A stretch of 64,000 bases of DNA from Jeongeupia wiesaeckerbachi. GTDB taxonomy: Bacteria; Pseudomonadota; Gammaproteobacteria; Burkholderiales; Chitinibacteraceae. Below, in pieces: positions 1 to 8,642 of the stretch. The notes beneath the pieces were generated by a model. That model ran no database searches. It was not told the origin of the DNA and saw nothing but the letters and a program-made list of their open reading frames with translations. Every line of letters starts with the position of its first letter. Position 1 is the stretch's first letter. The position numbers and the translations under genes were made by a program. The stretch covers positions 2,976,001 to 3,040,000 of the forward strand of contig NZ_CP136946.1 of assembly GCF_050916355.1 (NCBI RefSeq), read 5' to 3'.

Positions 1-992
1 TCGACCACGTTCTTGTTGTTCAGCACCAGGACCGCTTTGTCGGCCTGGAGCTGAATGACCGCACGTTGCGGGATCAGCACGGCATTGTTGAGTTTGGCGC
101 CGTCCAGGACGACGCGGACGAACTGGCCGGGCAGGAGGTCGCCTTCCGGGTTCGGGATCACCGCACGGACCTTGATGGTGCCGGTGCTCGGGTCGACCTT
201 GCTGTCGGAGAAGTCGATGACGCCGGTGTGCTTGAAGACCGAGCCGTCGGCGAGTTTCAGCGACACCTTGTAGCGGCGACCTTCCGGCAAAGTCATGCTG
301 CCGGATTGCGAGGCTTTCTCGAAAGCCAGTTTTTCAGCTTCGGAAAACGAGAAGTTCGCGTACAGCGGATCGAGCTGGACGATGGTCGTCAGCAGGCCAC
401 CGTTGGCGGTCGGCGACACCAAGCTGCCTTCGGAGAAGTTGATCTTGCTGGCCATGCCGGAAATCGGCGCCACGACGGTGGTGTAGCCCAGATTGATGCG
501 GGCCTCGTCCACCTTGGCGGATGCGGAGGCCAGATTGGCGACGGCAGCGTCGTAGGCGGCGTTGGCGTCGTCGAAATCTTTCTTCGAGACGGCATTTTCC
601 TTGAATAGCGGCACGATGCGGTCGCGATCGGCGGTGGCCTTGGTCAACGCGGCCTTGGTTTGCGCCTGAACGCCCATGGCCTGATCGAGCGCAGCCTTGA
701 ATGGCGCAGGATCGATCTGGAACAGCGTCTGGCCTTCCTTCACCGGCTTGCCTTCGGTGTAAACCCGCTTGAGTAGAATGCCTTCGACGCGCGCACGCAC
801 GTCGATTTCACGGTAGCCGGCCGTCTGGCCCACTGCTTCATAGGTGTAGGGGACGGTCTGCTTCTTGATGGTGATGACGCCAACTTGCGGCGGCGGTGCT
901 TTCGGCTTTTCTTTCTGCTCGCAGCCAGCCAGGCCGACGATGAGTGCGGCTGCGATGAGGACGGGAATCGCTTTAAGTCTGCGGCTGGGCAC
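1..992 (-). CDS. RND efflux periplasmic adaptor lipoprotein, partial (C-terminus beyond window)
   Basis: The protein reads in from a GTG at 992 and runs off the left edge after about 330 residues. An AGGAG 8 bases upstream decides the start. The N-terminus is a lipoprotein signal peptide ending in a lipobox (LAGC). Then come the biotinyl-lipoyl-like half motif (RARVEGILLKRVYTEG), an alanine-rich coiled-coil hairpin, the second lipoyl half, the beta-barrel domain and PGQFVRVVL near the edge. This is the usual order for membrane-fusion proteins of the AcrA/MexE class, which bridge an inner-membrane RND pump and an outer-membrane channel. Its pump and channel genes presumably lie left of the window. 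It is divergent from the tetR-led pump operon, so two RND systems sit head to head. Confidence 0.9.
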   Translation of the reverse strand, partial: MPSRRLKAIPVLIAAALIVGLAGCEQKEKPKAPPPQVGVITIKKQTVPYTYEAVGQTAGYREIDVRARVEGILLKRVYTEGKPVKEGQTLFQIDPAPFKAALDQAMGVQAQTKAALTKATADRDRIVPLFKENAVSKKDFDDANAAYDAAVANLASASAKVDEARINLGYTTVVAPISGMASKINFSEGSLVSPTANGGLLTTIVQLDPLYANFSFSEAEKLAFEKASQSGSMTLPEGRRYKVSLKLADGSVFKHTGVIDFSDSKVDPSTGTIKVRAVIPNPEGDLLPGQFVRVVLDGAKLNNAVLIPQRAVIQLQADKAVLVLNNKNVV

Positions 993-1234
993 GGGTGTTC
1001 TCCTGATGCGGTTTTGGTGGCGCGTCAAAACGCCTTTTGTGAACGGCAGGCAATGCTGACATGTTTCTGAGGTGCGTTGAATTCAGCACAACAGTTTACC
1101 CAAGGTTGAATCAATTTTATGACGATATCAGTCGGGCATACTCTTCGAACGCGCATTGATGTTTTTTGCAACGATATGGGCTCGTGCATCCTAAACAAAC
1201 TCGATGAGTGGCGCTCCAAGAAATGACGTAGATA

Positions 1235-1275
1235 TTTACGATTATGCCGAACGAATTTAGACTGGACAGTCCAGT
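1235..1275 (+). promoter_or_regulatory. Putative tetR/efflux promoter with overlapping operator dyad
   Basis: A possible -35 (TTTACG, 1235-1240) and -10 (TAGACT, 1258-1263) are separated by 17 bases. A perfect inverted repeat, ACTGGACAGTCCAGT, lies at 1261-1275 and overlaps the -10 and the likely start point. A further half-site (CCAGT) follows directly. The position just before the tetR GTG suggests autoregulation. The promoter hexamers match the consensus only loosely; the dyad itself is certain. Confidence 0.6.
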
Positions 1276-1296
1276 CCAGTATTCGGTGGGGTGTAG

Positions 1297-1902
1297 GTGT
1301 CAGAGTCGGAAGACAAATCGTCAGGTTGTCGGCAGCGCATCGTTTCTGCGGCGCTTGAGGTGTTCAGGGAGTGCGGCTATCGAGCCAGTGTTGATCGCGT
1401 GGCGCAGCGCGCAGGCGTTGCCCGGCAGACGATCTACAACCACTTCACCTCGAAATCGGCGCTGTTTTCGGCCGTATTGCAAGAGGGGTGTGCCGCACAT
1501 CGCGAGCGGCTGGTGACCGGCGAGGGTGATCTGGCCGAGCGGCTGCTGCACTTTGCGCTGGGTTTGCAGGCCAATTTGCTCACGCCGACGTCAATCAACC
1601 TGCACCGTTTGCTGACGCATGAGGCCGCGCGTTTTCCCGAGCTGGCGGGGCAGGTTTATGCAAACGGCGTTCAGGCGACGGCCCGGCAACTGGCCGCGCT
1701 GCTGGCAAAGGCCATGCGGAACGGCGAGCTGCGTGAGGATGATCCGCAACTCGCTGCCGATATTTTTCTCGATGTGATCGTTAGTCACGATCGCCAGCGC
1801 TTGTTGTTCTGCATGCCTTTGCCCGAGGCAGAGGCGCAACTGCAACTGTTGCGTCAGCGCATCAAAGTGTTTTTGCGGGCCTATCGCGTTGGCGGCGATT
1901 GA
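1297..1902 (+). CDS. TetR/AcrR-family transcriptional regulator of the adjacent efflux operon
   Basis: The 201-residue protein has a TetR helix-turn-helix at about residues 12-58 (the region around ALEVFRECGYRASVDRVAQR and IYNHFTSKSALF). It is followed by an all-helical ligand-binding half containing a HEAARFPELA stretch typical of AefR-like C-termini. A GTG start is used with only a weak purine-rich ribosome site. It lies 79 bases upstream of the adaptor gene of a MexAB-OprM-type pump on the same strand and is divergent from a second RND adaptor. The expected role is a ligand-responsive repressor of one or both pumps, probably acting at the dyad that overlaps its promoter. The inducer cannot be told from sequence. 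Confidence 0.88.
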   Translation: MSESEDKSSGCRQRIVSAALEVFRECGYRASVDRVAQRAGVARQTIYNHFTSKSALFSAVLQEGCAAHRERLVTGEGDLAERLLHFALGLQANLLTPTSINLHRLLTHEAARFPELAGQVYANGVQATARQLAALLAKAMRNGELREDDPQLAADIFLDVIVSHDRQRLLFCMPLPEAEAQLQLLRQRIKVFLRAYRVGGD

Positions 1903-1981
1903 TTGCGCTGACTTGAGATGGCAATGCCATTGTCGTGAAAGAAAAACAGAATATTCAGCTTGCTACTACAAGGATGTTCCC

Positions 1982-3163
1982 ATGTCGCAACGACTTGCCG
2001 TGCTGTGCGCCGCGTTGGCGCTTGGTTTGACTGCTTGCAGTAAGCAGGGGGATGCGACAAAGCAAGGGGAGGGTCCGCCGCCGGCGGAAGTCGCCGTCAT
2101 GATCGCGGCCCGTGGCGACAACGCGGTGACGCGCGAATTTCCGGGGCAGGCGACGGCGTTTCGGACCGCCGAAGTGCGCGCCCAGGTCGATGGCATCCTG
2201 CAAAAGCGCCTGTACACCGAAGGCAGCGAAGTGCGCGCCGGGCAGCCGCTGTTTCAGATCGATCCGCGCACGATGCGGGCAAATCTGGCATCGGCCAGGG
2301 CCGAGCTTGCGCGAACGCAGGCCAGCGCCGAAATCGCCAGGGCGACGGTCAGGCGCTACAGCCAGTTGGTCGGTGATCAGGGCGTATCGCAACAGGAGTT
2401 CGATCAAGCGCAATCGACGCTGAAGCAGGCCGAAGCGCAAGCGCAGGCCGCAGCAGCAGCGGTTGAGCGCGCGCAGATCGATCTGGAGCACACCGCGGTG
2501 TCCGCGCCGATCTCCGGTCGGATCGGCCGGGCGCTGGTGTCCGAGGGGGCGCTGGTCGGCAAGGGCGAGGCAACGCGCCTGGCAACGATCGAGCAGCTTG
2601 ATCCGATCTATGTGGACTTCAATCAGTCGGCCAACGATCTGCTGCGACTGCGCCAGCAACTCAAATCCGGCAAGCTGGGCGCGGCGGATGGTCTGCCGGT
2701 CGAAATCATCCTGCCCGACGGCAGCGTGTATCCGCATACCGGCAAGCTGCTGTTTTCGGAGCAGACCGTCGATCCAGCCACCGGCACCATCGTGGTTCGC
2801 GCGCAGTTCCCGAATCCGGACCGCTTGCTGATGCCCGGTGTCTATGTGACCGCGCGCGCCGCGCAGGGCACGTTGTCGGGCGCCGTGCGCGTGCCGCAGC
2901 GCGCCGTGCAAAGCTCGCCGCAAGGGCAGTTCGTTTATATCGTCGACAAGGACGGCAAGGTGGCCTTGCTGCCGGTGAAAACCGCCGGGTTTGCCGGGTC
3001 GGACTGGCTGATTGGCGAGGGCTTGAAGGGCGGGGAGACGGTCATCATCGAGGGCGTTCAGAAGGTGCGCCCCGGTGCGCCGGTCAAGCCGGTGCCCTTT
3101 GGCGCAAGCCAAGTTTCAGGCCAGTCGGCCGCGACGGCCAGCGCCGCCGCAGTCAAGCGGTAA
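1982..3163 (+). CDS. RND efflux periplasmic adaptor (MexA/AcrA-type) lipoprotein
   Basis: This is 393 residues from the ATG at 1982, which has an AAGGA site nearby; longer in-frame starts upstream would add non-secretory sequence. The signal peptide ends in the lipobox LTAC, so it is a lipid-anchored periplasmic protein. The order is lipoyl half (VRAQVDGILQKRLYTEG), alpha-hairpin (about residues 95-160), second lipoyl half (APISGRIGRALVSEGALV), beta-barrel, and membrane-proximal domain with PGVYVTARAA. It stops 12 bases before the pump gene, so the two are cotranscribed. It joins the inner-membrane RND transporter to the outer-membrane channel encoded two genes on. Confidence 0.95.
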   Translation: MSQRLAVLCAALALGLTACSKQGDATKQGEGPPPAEVAVMIAARGDNAVTREFPGQATAFRTAEVRAQVDGILQKRLYTEGSEVRAGQPLFQIDPRTMRANLASARAELARTQASAEIARATVRRYSQLVGDQGVSQQEFDQAQSTLKQAEAQAQAAAAAVERAQIDLEHTAVSAPISGRIGRALVSEGALVGKGEATRLATIEQLDPIYVDFNQSANDLLRLRQQLKSGKLGAADGLPVEIILPDGSVYPHTGKLLFSEQTVDPATGTIVVRAQFPNPDRLLMPGVYVTARAAQGTLSGAVRVPQRAVQSSPQGQFVYIVDKDGKVALLPVKTAGFAGSDWLIGEGLKGGETVIIEGVQKVRPGAPVKPVPFGASQVSGQSAATASAAAVKR

Positions 3164-3175
3164 GAGGGCGCGACC

Positions 3176-6100
3176 ATGTCACGCTTCTTCATCGACCGCC
3201 CGGTGTTTGCCTGGGTCATTGCCCTGATCATCATTCTGGCCGGCTTGCTGGCGCTGCGGGGGCTGCCGGTGTCGCAGTACCCGGAGGTCGCTCCGCCCGG
3301 CCTGACCATTTCCGCGACCTATCCGGGGGCCAGCGCCAAGCTCGTCGAAGAGACGGTGACGGCCTTGATCGAGCAGGAAATGAACGGGCTGGAAAACCTG
3401 CTTTACTTTGATTCGGCCAGCGACAGCAATGGCACGGCGACGATCACGCTGACGTTTGCATCGGGTACCGACATCGACATCGCGTCGGTCGAGGCGCAGA
3501 ACCGCATCAAGCGGGTCGAGGCGCGGTTGCCGGCCGAAGTGCGCCAGCAGGGGGTGCAGGTCGCCAAGTCGCGCCGCAACTATCTGCTGTTCATGACGCT
3601 GTATTCGCCGGACGGCACGCGCGATAGCGTCGCACTGGGCAGCTACGCCAGCTCGTCGGTGCTCGACAGCATTCGTCGCGTCAAGGGTGTCGGCGAGGCG
3701 ACGCTGTTCGGTACCGAGTACGCGATGCGCGTCTGGCTGGATCCGAAAAGGCTGGCCGGCTACAAGATGACACCGGCCGAAGCGCTGGCGGCGGTCCGGG
3801 CGCAGAACGTCCAGGTCGCTACCGGCGAACTCGGTCAATTGCCGGCGGCGCCGGGGCAGGAAATCAACGCGACCGTCGTCACGCAGGGCCGTTTCGTCAC
3901 GCCCGAGCAGTTCGGCAACATCGTGCTGCGCGATGGCGGGAATGGCGCGCAGGTGCGGCTGAGCGACGTCGCCAAGGTCGAACTGGGTGCGCAAGACTAC
4001 TCGGTCGTCGCCCGGCTGAACGGCAAGCAGACCGCCGCGATTGGCGTGAAACTGTCACCGGACGGCAATGCGGTCGAAACGGCCCGGCTGGTGCGAGAAA
4101 AGATGAACGAGCTGTCGCGCTATTTTCCGCAGGGCGTGGCGTGGGACATTCCGTACGACACCTCCAAGTTCGTCGACATCTCGATCAAGGAAGTGCTGAA
4201 GACGCTGGTCGAGGCGATCGTGCTGGTGTTTCTGGTGATGTATCTGTTCCTCGGTAACCTGCGCGCGACGCTGATCCCGACCATCGTTGTACCTATTGCG
4301 CTGACCGGCTCGCTCGTCGGCTTGTATCTGCTCGGCTACTCAATCAACGTACTGACGCTGTTCGCGATGGTGCTGGCGATCGGGATTCTGGTCGACGATG
4401 CGATCGTCGTCGTCGAGAACGTCGAGCGGATCATGGCCGAAGAAGGGCTGGCGCCGCGTGAGGCAACACAGAAGGCGATGGGCCAGATCGTTGGTGCGAT
4501 CGTTGCGATCACACTGGTGCTGTCGGCGGTGTTCGTGCCGATGGCGTTCTTCACCGGTTCGGTCGGCGCGATTTACCGGCAGTTCTCGGTCACGCTGGTG
4601 CTGACGATGGGCTTCTCGGCGCTGCTGGCGCTGACGCTGACGCCGGCGCTGTGCGCGACCTTGCTCAAGCCGATCCACAAGGGCGAGCTGCACGCGCAGA
4701 CCGGCTTCTTCGGCTGGTTCAACCGCAAGTTCCACAGCACGACCGTCGGCTATGTCGGCTGGGTGGCACGCATCCTGCGCCGCTCGGGCCTGGCCTTGCT
4801 GTTCTTCGCGCTGGTACTGGCGGCGACCGGTTGGCTGATGAGCCGGCTGCCGACGTCGTTCCTGCCCGACGAAGACCAGGGCTATTTCGTCAATCTGGTG
4901 CAGTTGCCGGCCGGTGCGACGCGTGAGCGCACGCTGGTGGTGATGAACGAGGTCGAGCAGTACTACATGAAGCAGCCGGCGGTCGACAAGGTGATCGGCG
5001 TGGTCGGTTTCAGCTTCTTCGGCCGTGGCCAGAATGCGGCGTTGGCCTTCGTGACGCTGAAAGACTGGAAGAGCCGGCCGAAGAAGGAGGACGGTGTCGG
5101 CAGTCTGGTGCAGGGCGCCAATATGATGCTGTTCCGGATCAAGCAGGCCTTCGTGTTCGCACTGAACGTACCGCCGATTCCGGAGCTGGCGTCGGTCGGC
5201 GGTTTCGACTTCCGGCTGCAGGACCGGGCCGGCGTCGGACGGGAAAAGCTGCTCGAGGCGCGCAATATGCTGCTGGGCATGGCCGGGCAGAATCCGGCGC
5301 TGGCCGGTGTGCGTCCCGAAGGGCAAGAGCCGGGTGCGCAGCTCTACCTTGACGTCGATCGGGTTCGCGCCAGCCAGCTCGGCGTCCCGCTCGCCGATTT
5401 GAACGACACGCTGTCGATCGCGCTCGGCTCGGCCTACGCCAACGACTTCGTTCGCGAAGGGCGCATCTTGCGCGTGCTGATCCAGGCCGATGCCCAATCA
5501 CGTTCGTCGCCCGACGGCATCCTTGCGCTGCAATTGCGCAATCGCCAGGGCGGCCTCGTGCCGCTGTCGGAAATCGCCACGGCCAGCTGGGTTGTCGGTG
5601 CGCCGAAGCTCGACCGTTACAACGGCCTGCCGTCGTACAAAATCAGCGGCGGCCCGGCGCCGGGCAAGAGCTCGGGCGATGCAATGAGTGCGATGGAAGA
5701 CATGGCCGCCAAGCTGCCGCAGGGTATCGGCTTCGAATGGTCGGGCACGTCGTACGAAGAGCGCTTGTCGGGCTCGCAGGCGCCGTTCCTGTTCGGTCTG
5801 TCGGTGCTGGTCGTGTTTTTGTGCCTTGCCGCGCTGTACGAAAGCTGGTCGATTCCGTTCGCCGTACTGCTGGTTGTACCGCTGGGGATTTTCGGCGCGG
5901 TGATGGCAATGACGCTGCGTGACCTGCCGAACGATGTCTATTTCAAGGTCGGTCTGATCGCGATCATCGGTCTGTCGTCGAAAAACGCGATCCTGATCAT
6001 CGAGTTCGCCAAGGACCTGCAGCGCCACGGCATGGGGCTGACCGAGGCAACGCTCGAGGCTTGCCGCCTGCGATTCCGGCCGATCCTGATGACGTCGATC

Positions 6101-6313
6101 GCGTTCATTGCCGGCGTACTGCCGTTGGTGATCAGTAGCGGCGCGGGTGCAGCCAGTCGCCACGCCATCGGTACCGGGGTCATGGGCGGGATGATTGCCG
6201 CGACGGTGCTGGCGGTCTTTCTCGTGCCGGTGTTCTTCGTTGTGACGCGCAAACTGTTTCCGGACAAGTCGCACCGGCCAGCGGCCGAGGCCGCCAGTGA
6301 CGATTGCCGCTAA
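3176..6313 (+). CDS. RND multidrug efflux permease, HAE1 family (MexB/AcrB-type)
   Basis: At 1045 residues this has the full length of the HAE1 family. It opens with the family signature MSRFFIDRPVFAWVIALII. It shows two repeats of one plus five membrane helices separated by large periplasmic loops. Helix 4 contains GILVDDAIVVVENVER, whose paired aspartates relay protons. The C-terminal half has the matching SSKNAILIIEFAK. It exports hydrophobic drugs, detergents or similar compounds by proton antiport, as a trimer with its adaptor and channel. It is flanked by both partners in one operon. Substrate range cannot be predicted. Confidence 0.96.
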   Translation: MSRFFIDRPVFAWVIALIIILAGLLALRGLPVSQYPEVAPPGLTISATYPGASAKLVEETVTALIEQEMNGLENLLYFDSASDSNGTATITLTFASGTDIDIASVEAQNRIKRVEARLPAEVRQQGVQVAKSRRNYLLFMTLYSPDGTRDSVALGSYASSSVLDSIRRVKGVGEATLFGTEYAMRVWLDPKRLAGYKMTPAEALAAVRAQNVQVATGELGQLPAAPGQEINATVVTQGRFVTPEQFGNIVLRDGGNGAQVRLSDVAKVELGAQDYSVVARLNGKQTAAIGVKLSPDGNAVETARLVREKMNELSRYFPQGVAWDIPYDTSKFVDISIKEVLKTLVEAIVLVFLVMYLFLGNLRATLIPTIVVPIALTGSLVGLYLLGYSINVLTLFAMVLAIGILVDDAIVVVENVERIMAEEGLAPREATQKAMGQIVGAIVAITLVLSAVFVPMAFFTGSVGAIYRQFSVTLVLTMGFSALLALTLTPALCATLLKPIHKGELHAQTGFFGWFNRKFHSTTVGYVGWVARILRRSGLALLFFALVLAATGWLMSRLPTSFLPDEDQGYFVNLVQLPAGATRERTLVVMNEVEQYYMKQPAVDKVIGVVGFSFFGRGQNAALAFVTLKDWKSRPKKEDGVGSLVQGANMMLFRIKQAFVFALNVPPIPELASVGGFDFRLQDRAGVGREKLLEARNMLLGMAGQNPALAGVRPEGQEPGAQLYLDVDRVRASQLGVPLADLNDTLSIALGSAYANDFVREGRILRVLIQADAQSRSSPDGILALQLRNRQGGLVPLSEIATASWVVGAPKLDRYNGLPSYKISGGPAPGKSSGDAMSAMEDMAAKLPQGIGFEWSGTSYEERLSGSQAPFLFGLSVLVVFLCLAALYESWSIPFAVLLVVPLGIFGAVMAMTLRDLPNDVYFKVGLIAIIGLSSKNAILIIEFAKDLQRHGMGLTEATLEACRLRFRPILMTSIAFIAGVLPLVISSGAGAASRHAIGTGVMGGMIAATVLAVFLVPVFFVVTRKLFPDKSHRPAAEAASDDCR

Positions 6314-6323
6314 GGGGCCCACG

Positions 6324-7709
6324 ATGAAAACAGTCATTCTTTCGCTTGCGATCGCCAGCCTGCTCGGTGGCTGCGCCATGGGGCCCGACTACCAGCGTCC
6401 GGCGCTGGATATGCCGAAACAACTTGGTGTGGCCAGCTCACCGGCCACACTGCCTACGCTGACATGGGAAAGCTATTTCACCGACCCCGCCTTGCCGCCG
6501 CTGATCAGCGATGCGCTGGCGAACAACCGTGATCTGCGCGTCGCCGTCGCCCGGGTCGAGGAGGCACGGGCGTTGTACGGCATTCAGAAGGCCGATGCGC
6601 TGCCGTCGTTCAGTGCGGTTGGCACAGAAGCGGCCAGCCGGGTGCCGACGACGGTCAACGGCGGGCGCGACGTAACGATTTCGCGCCGTTACGATGCGAA
6701 CTTGAGCCTGCTGTCGTATGAACTCGATTTCTGGGGGCGGGTGCGGCGGCTGAACGAGGCGGCGCAGGCGAATTATTTCGCCAGCGAGGCGGCGCAAAGA
6801 AGTTTTCGCGCCAGCCTGATCGCCGATGTCGTCAGTGGCTATTACGCGGCGCAGGCCTTGTCAGAGCAACTGGCGTTTTCGCGCAAAACCGAAGTTGCGC
6901 GCACCGAAACCTTACGACTGGTTCAGCGCCGACTGGATGTCGGTGTGGCCGATCGGCTCGAGTTGCTGGAGGCACAAACCGCACTCGAGTCTGCGCAGAC
7001 GATTTCGGCGCAACTGGCCAAGCAAAAAGATAACGCCCGTCACGCGCTCAGCGTCCTGATCGGCCGTGTTGTTGCCGATGACGAACTCATTTCGGGTGAT
7101 GCCACGCTGCTGGAAAAACGGCCGCTGCCACTTGCGATCCAGGCCGGGCTCCCTTCAGACATCCTGCTGGGGCGGCCGGATGTCGCTCAGGCCGAGCAAC
7201 AGCTGGTCGCCGCCAATGCCAACATCGGTGCCGCGCGCGCGGCGTTTTTCCCCAAAGTGACGCTGATGGGCTCGGCGGGCTCGGCCAGTGCTGAACTCGG
7301 TGACCTGTTCAAGAGCGGCAGCGGGGCCTGGAGCTTCCTGCCGACGGTATCGATGCCGATCTTCGACGGTGGGCGGACGCTGTCCGGGCTGGAGCTGGCC
7401 GAGGCTCGCAAGGTGGGGGCGGTCGCGTCGTACGAGAAAACGATCCAGGTGGCGTTCAGGGAGGTGGCTGACGTGCTTTCGGACCAGCAATGGCTGGCGG
7501 CGCAGCTTGAGGCGCAGCAGCGATTGATTCGCAGCCAGTCGGCGCGGATGGATCTGGCCGAGCGGCGCTACAAGGACGGCCTGACCAACTATCTTGAGTT
7601 CCTGATCGCGCAGCGTGACTATTTCACTTCGCAACAGACGCTGATCGAGGCGCGACGCGCACGGCTGACCGTGGCGGCGCAGGCATACAAGGCGTTGGGC
7701 GGGGAATAA
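6324..7709 (+). CDS. Outer-membrane efflux channel, NodT/OprM family lipoprotein
   Basis: The 461-residue protein starts at the ATG at 6324, just after the pump stop codon at 6313. The signal peptide ends in the lipobox LLGGC followed by AMGPDYQRP, the usual mature start of NodT-type channels. Two OEP repeats follow, each with long helices, including the ILLGRPDVAQAEQQL signature. It forms the trimeric outer-membrane exit duct of the tripartite pump. A strong intrinsic terminator begins immediately after its stop codon, so this is the last gene of the tetR-pump operon. Confidence 0.95.
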   Translation: MKTVILSLAIASLLGGCAMGPDYQRPALDMPKQLGVASSPATLPTLTWESYFTDPALPPLISDALANNRDLRVAVARVEEARALYGIQKADALPSFSAVGTEAASRVPTTVNGGRDVTISRRYDANLSLLSYELDFWGRVRRLNEAAQANYFASEAAQRSFRASLIADVVSGYYAAQALSEQLAFSRKTEVARTETLRLVQRRLDVGVADRLELLEAQTALESAQTISAQLAKQKDNARHALSVLIGRVVADDELISGDATLLEKRPLPLAIQAGLPSDILLGRPDVAQAEQQLVAANANIGAARAAFFPKVTLMGSAGSASAELGDLFKSGSGAWSFLPTVSMPIFDGGRTLSGLELAEARKVGAVASYEKTIQVAFREVADVLSDQQWLAAQLEAQQRLIRSQSARMDLAERRYKDGLTNYLEFLIAQRDYFTSQQTLIEARRARLTVAAQAYKALGGE

Positions 7710-7742
7710 AAAAACGCCAGGATTCAATCCTGGCGTTTTTTT
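7707..7742. terminator. Bidirectional intrinsic terminator between the efflux operon and phaB
   Basis: A perfect 10-bp stem (CGCCAGGATT / AATCCTGGCG, 7715-7735) with a one-base loop is flanked by an A tract on the left and a T tract on the right, so it can stop transcription from both convergent genes. Confidence 0.93.
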
Positions 7743-7758
7743 GGTGCAGCAAGCTGCA

Positions 7759-8493
7759 TCAGCCCATGTGCTGGCCGCCGTTGATGGCGAGATTGGCGCC
7801 TGTCATGAAGCCGGAAATGTCCGAAGCCAGATAGCCGATCAGGCCGGCGATTTCTTCCGGTTTGCCGAGGCGGTTGACCGGGATATGCGCGATGATCTTG
7901 CCGCGCACGTCTTCCGGTACGGCCATGACCATTTCGGTGGCAATGTAGCCAGGGGAGATCGTGTTGACCGTAACGCCCTTGCGGGCGACTTCTTGCGCCA
8001 GGGCCATGCTGAAACCGTGCATGCCGGCCTTGGCAGCCGAATAGTTGGTCTGGCCGAACTGGCCCTTCTGGCCATTGATCGATGAAATATTGATCACGCG
8101 GCCCCAGCCGCGATCGGCCATGCCGTCGACGAACTGCTTGCAGACGTTGAAGATCGAGTCGAGGTTGGTCTTGATGACCGCATCCCAGCTGATTTTGTCG
8201 AGCTTCTTGAATGTGGCGTCGCGCGTGATGCCTGCATTGTTGACGAGGACGTCGACCGCGCCGACGTCAGCCGTTACCTTTGCGGCGAGCGTGACGCAAG
8301 CATCATAATCGGTCACGTCACACTGGTAGGCGTGGAAGTTGTAGCCAAGCTCTTTCATGTCGGCGAGCCAGCTTTCTTCCTTGCCGGGGCGCGAGTAAGT
8401 GGTGACGACGGTGAAACCGTCATCTGCAAGTCGTTTGCAAATAGCAGAACCAATGCCGCCCATGCCGCCCGTGACCAACGCGATCTTTGCCAT
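7759..8493 (-). CDS. phaB: Acetoacetyl-CoA reductase (NADPH), PHB pathway
   Basis: This is 244 residues, close to the 246 of well-known PhaB enzymes. The Rossmann motif TGGMGGIGSAIC is near the N-terminus, followed by NNAGITRDATF, the catalytic Ser (INISSINGQKGQFGQ) and YSAAKAG with the Tyr-Lys pair. The tail GANLAINGGQHMG is typical of PhaB. It reduces acetoacetyl-CoA to (R)-3-hydroxybutyryl-CoA for polyhydroxybutyrate synthesis. An AAGGA site precedes the ATG. It stands alone here: no phaA, phaC or phasin gene is adjacent. A FabG role is possible, but similarity of the substrate loop to PhaB is stronger. Confidence 0.92.
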   Translation of the reverse strand: MAKIALVTGGMGGIGSAICKRLADDGFTVVTTYSRPGKEESWLADMKELGYNFHAYQCDVTDYDACVTLAAKVTADVGAVDVLVNNAGITRDATFKKLDKISWDAVIKTNLDSIFNVCKQFVDGMADRGWGRVINISSINGQKGQFGQTNYSAAKAGMHGFSMALAQEVARKGVTVNTISPGYIATEMVMAVPEDVRGKIIAHIPVNRLGKPEEIAGLIGYLASDISGFMTGANLAINGGQHMG

Positions 8494-8530
8494 GATGTGC
8501 TGTCCTTCTCTCTTGTAGATGTTGTCGTTC

Positions 8531-8599
8531 TTGCCTGCTTTCAGGCAAAGAAATCTTACTATTTACATTCTTGGGATGTAAATAAGTAAGTTGTAATAT
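8531..8599. promoter_or_regulatory. Divergent phaB/SDR control region with large dyad and promoter
   Basis: Two inverted repeats are seen. The first is a perfect 7-bp hairpin, TTGCCTG / CAGGCAA, at 8531-8548. The second is a near-perfect 36-bp dyad at 8555-8590 with arms CTTACTATTTACAT and ATGTAAATAAGTAAG, the right arm having one extra base. A rightward promoter is likely: -35 TTGGGA (8571-8576) and -10 TAATAT (8594-8599), 17 bases apart. The large dyad covers that -35, as expected for an operator. Confidence 0.6.
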
Positions 8600-8642
8600 T
8601 TGTGCGCGACAGCAACACTTTTTCAGTTTGGAAAACGTCAGA

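Noticed and set aside
1955..3112. Long open frame antisense to the efflux adaptor
   Set aside because: It is a mirror of a well-supported gene in high-G+C DNA, rich in Arg and His with no domain pattern. The same applies to the many other long antisense frames over acnB, ileS, eno and ccoN.
4340..5497. 385-codon antisense frame inside the RND pump gene
   Set aside because: It is a shadow of codon bias in the pump gene, with no ribosome site and no recognisable fold.
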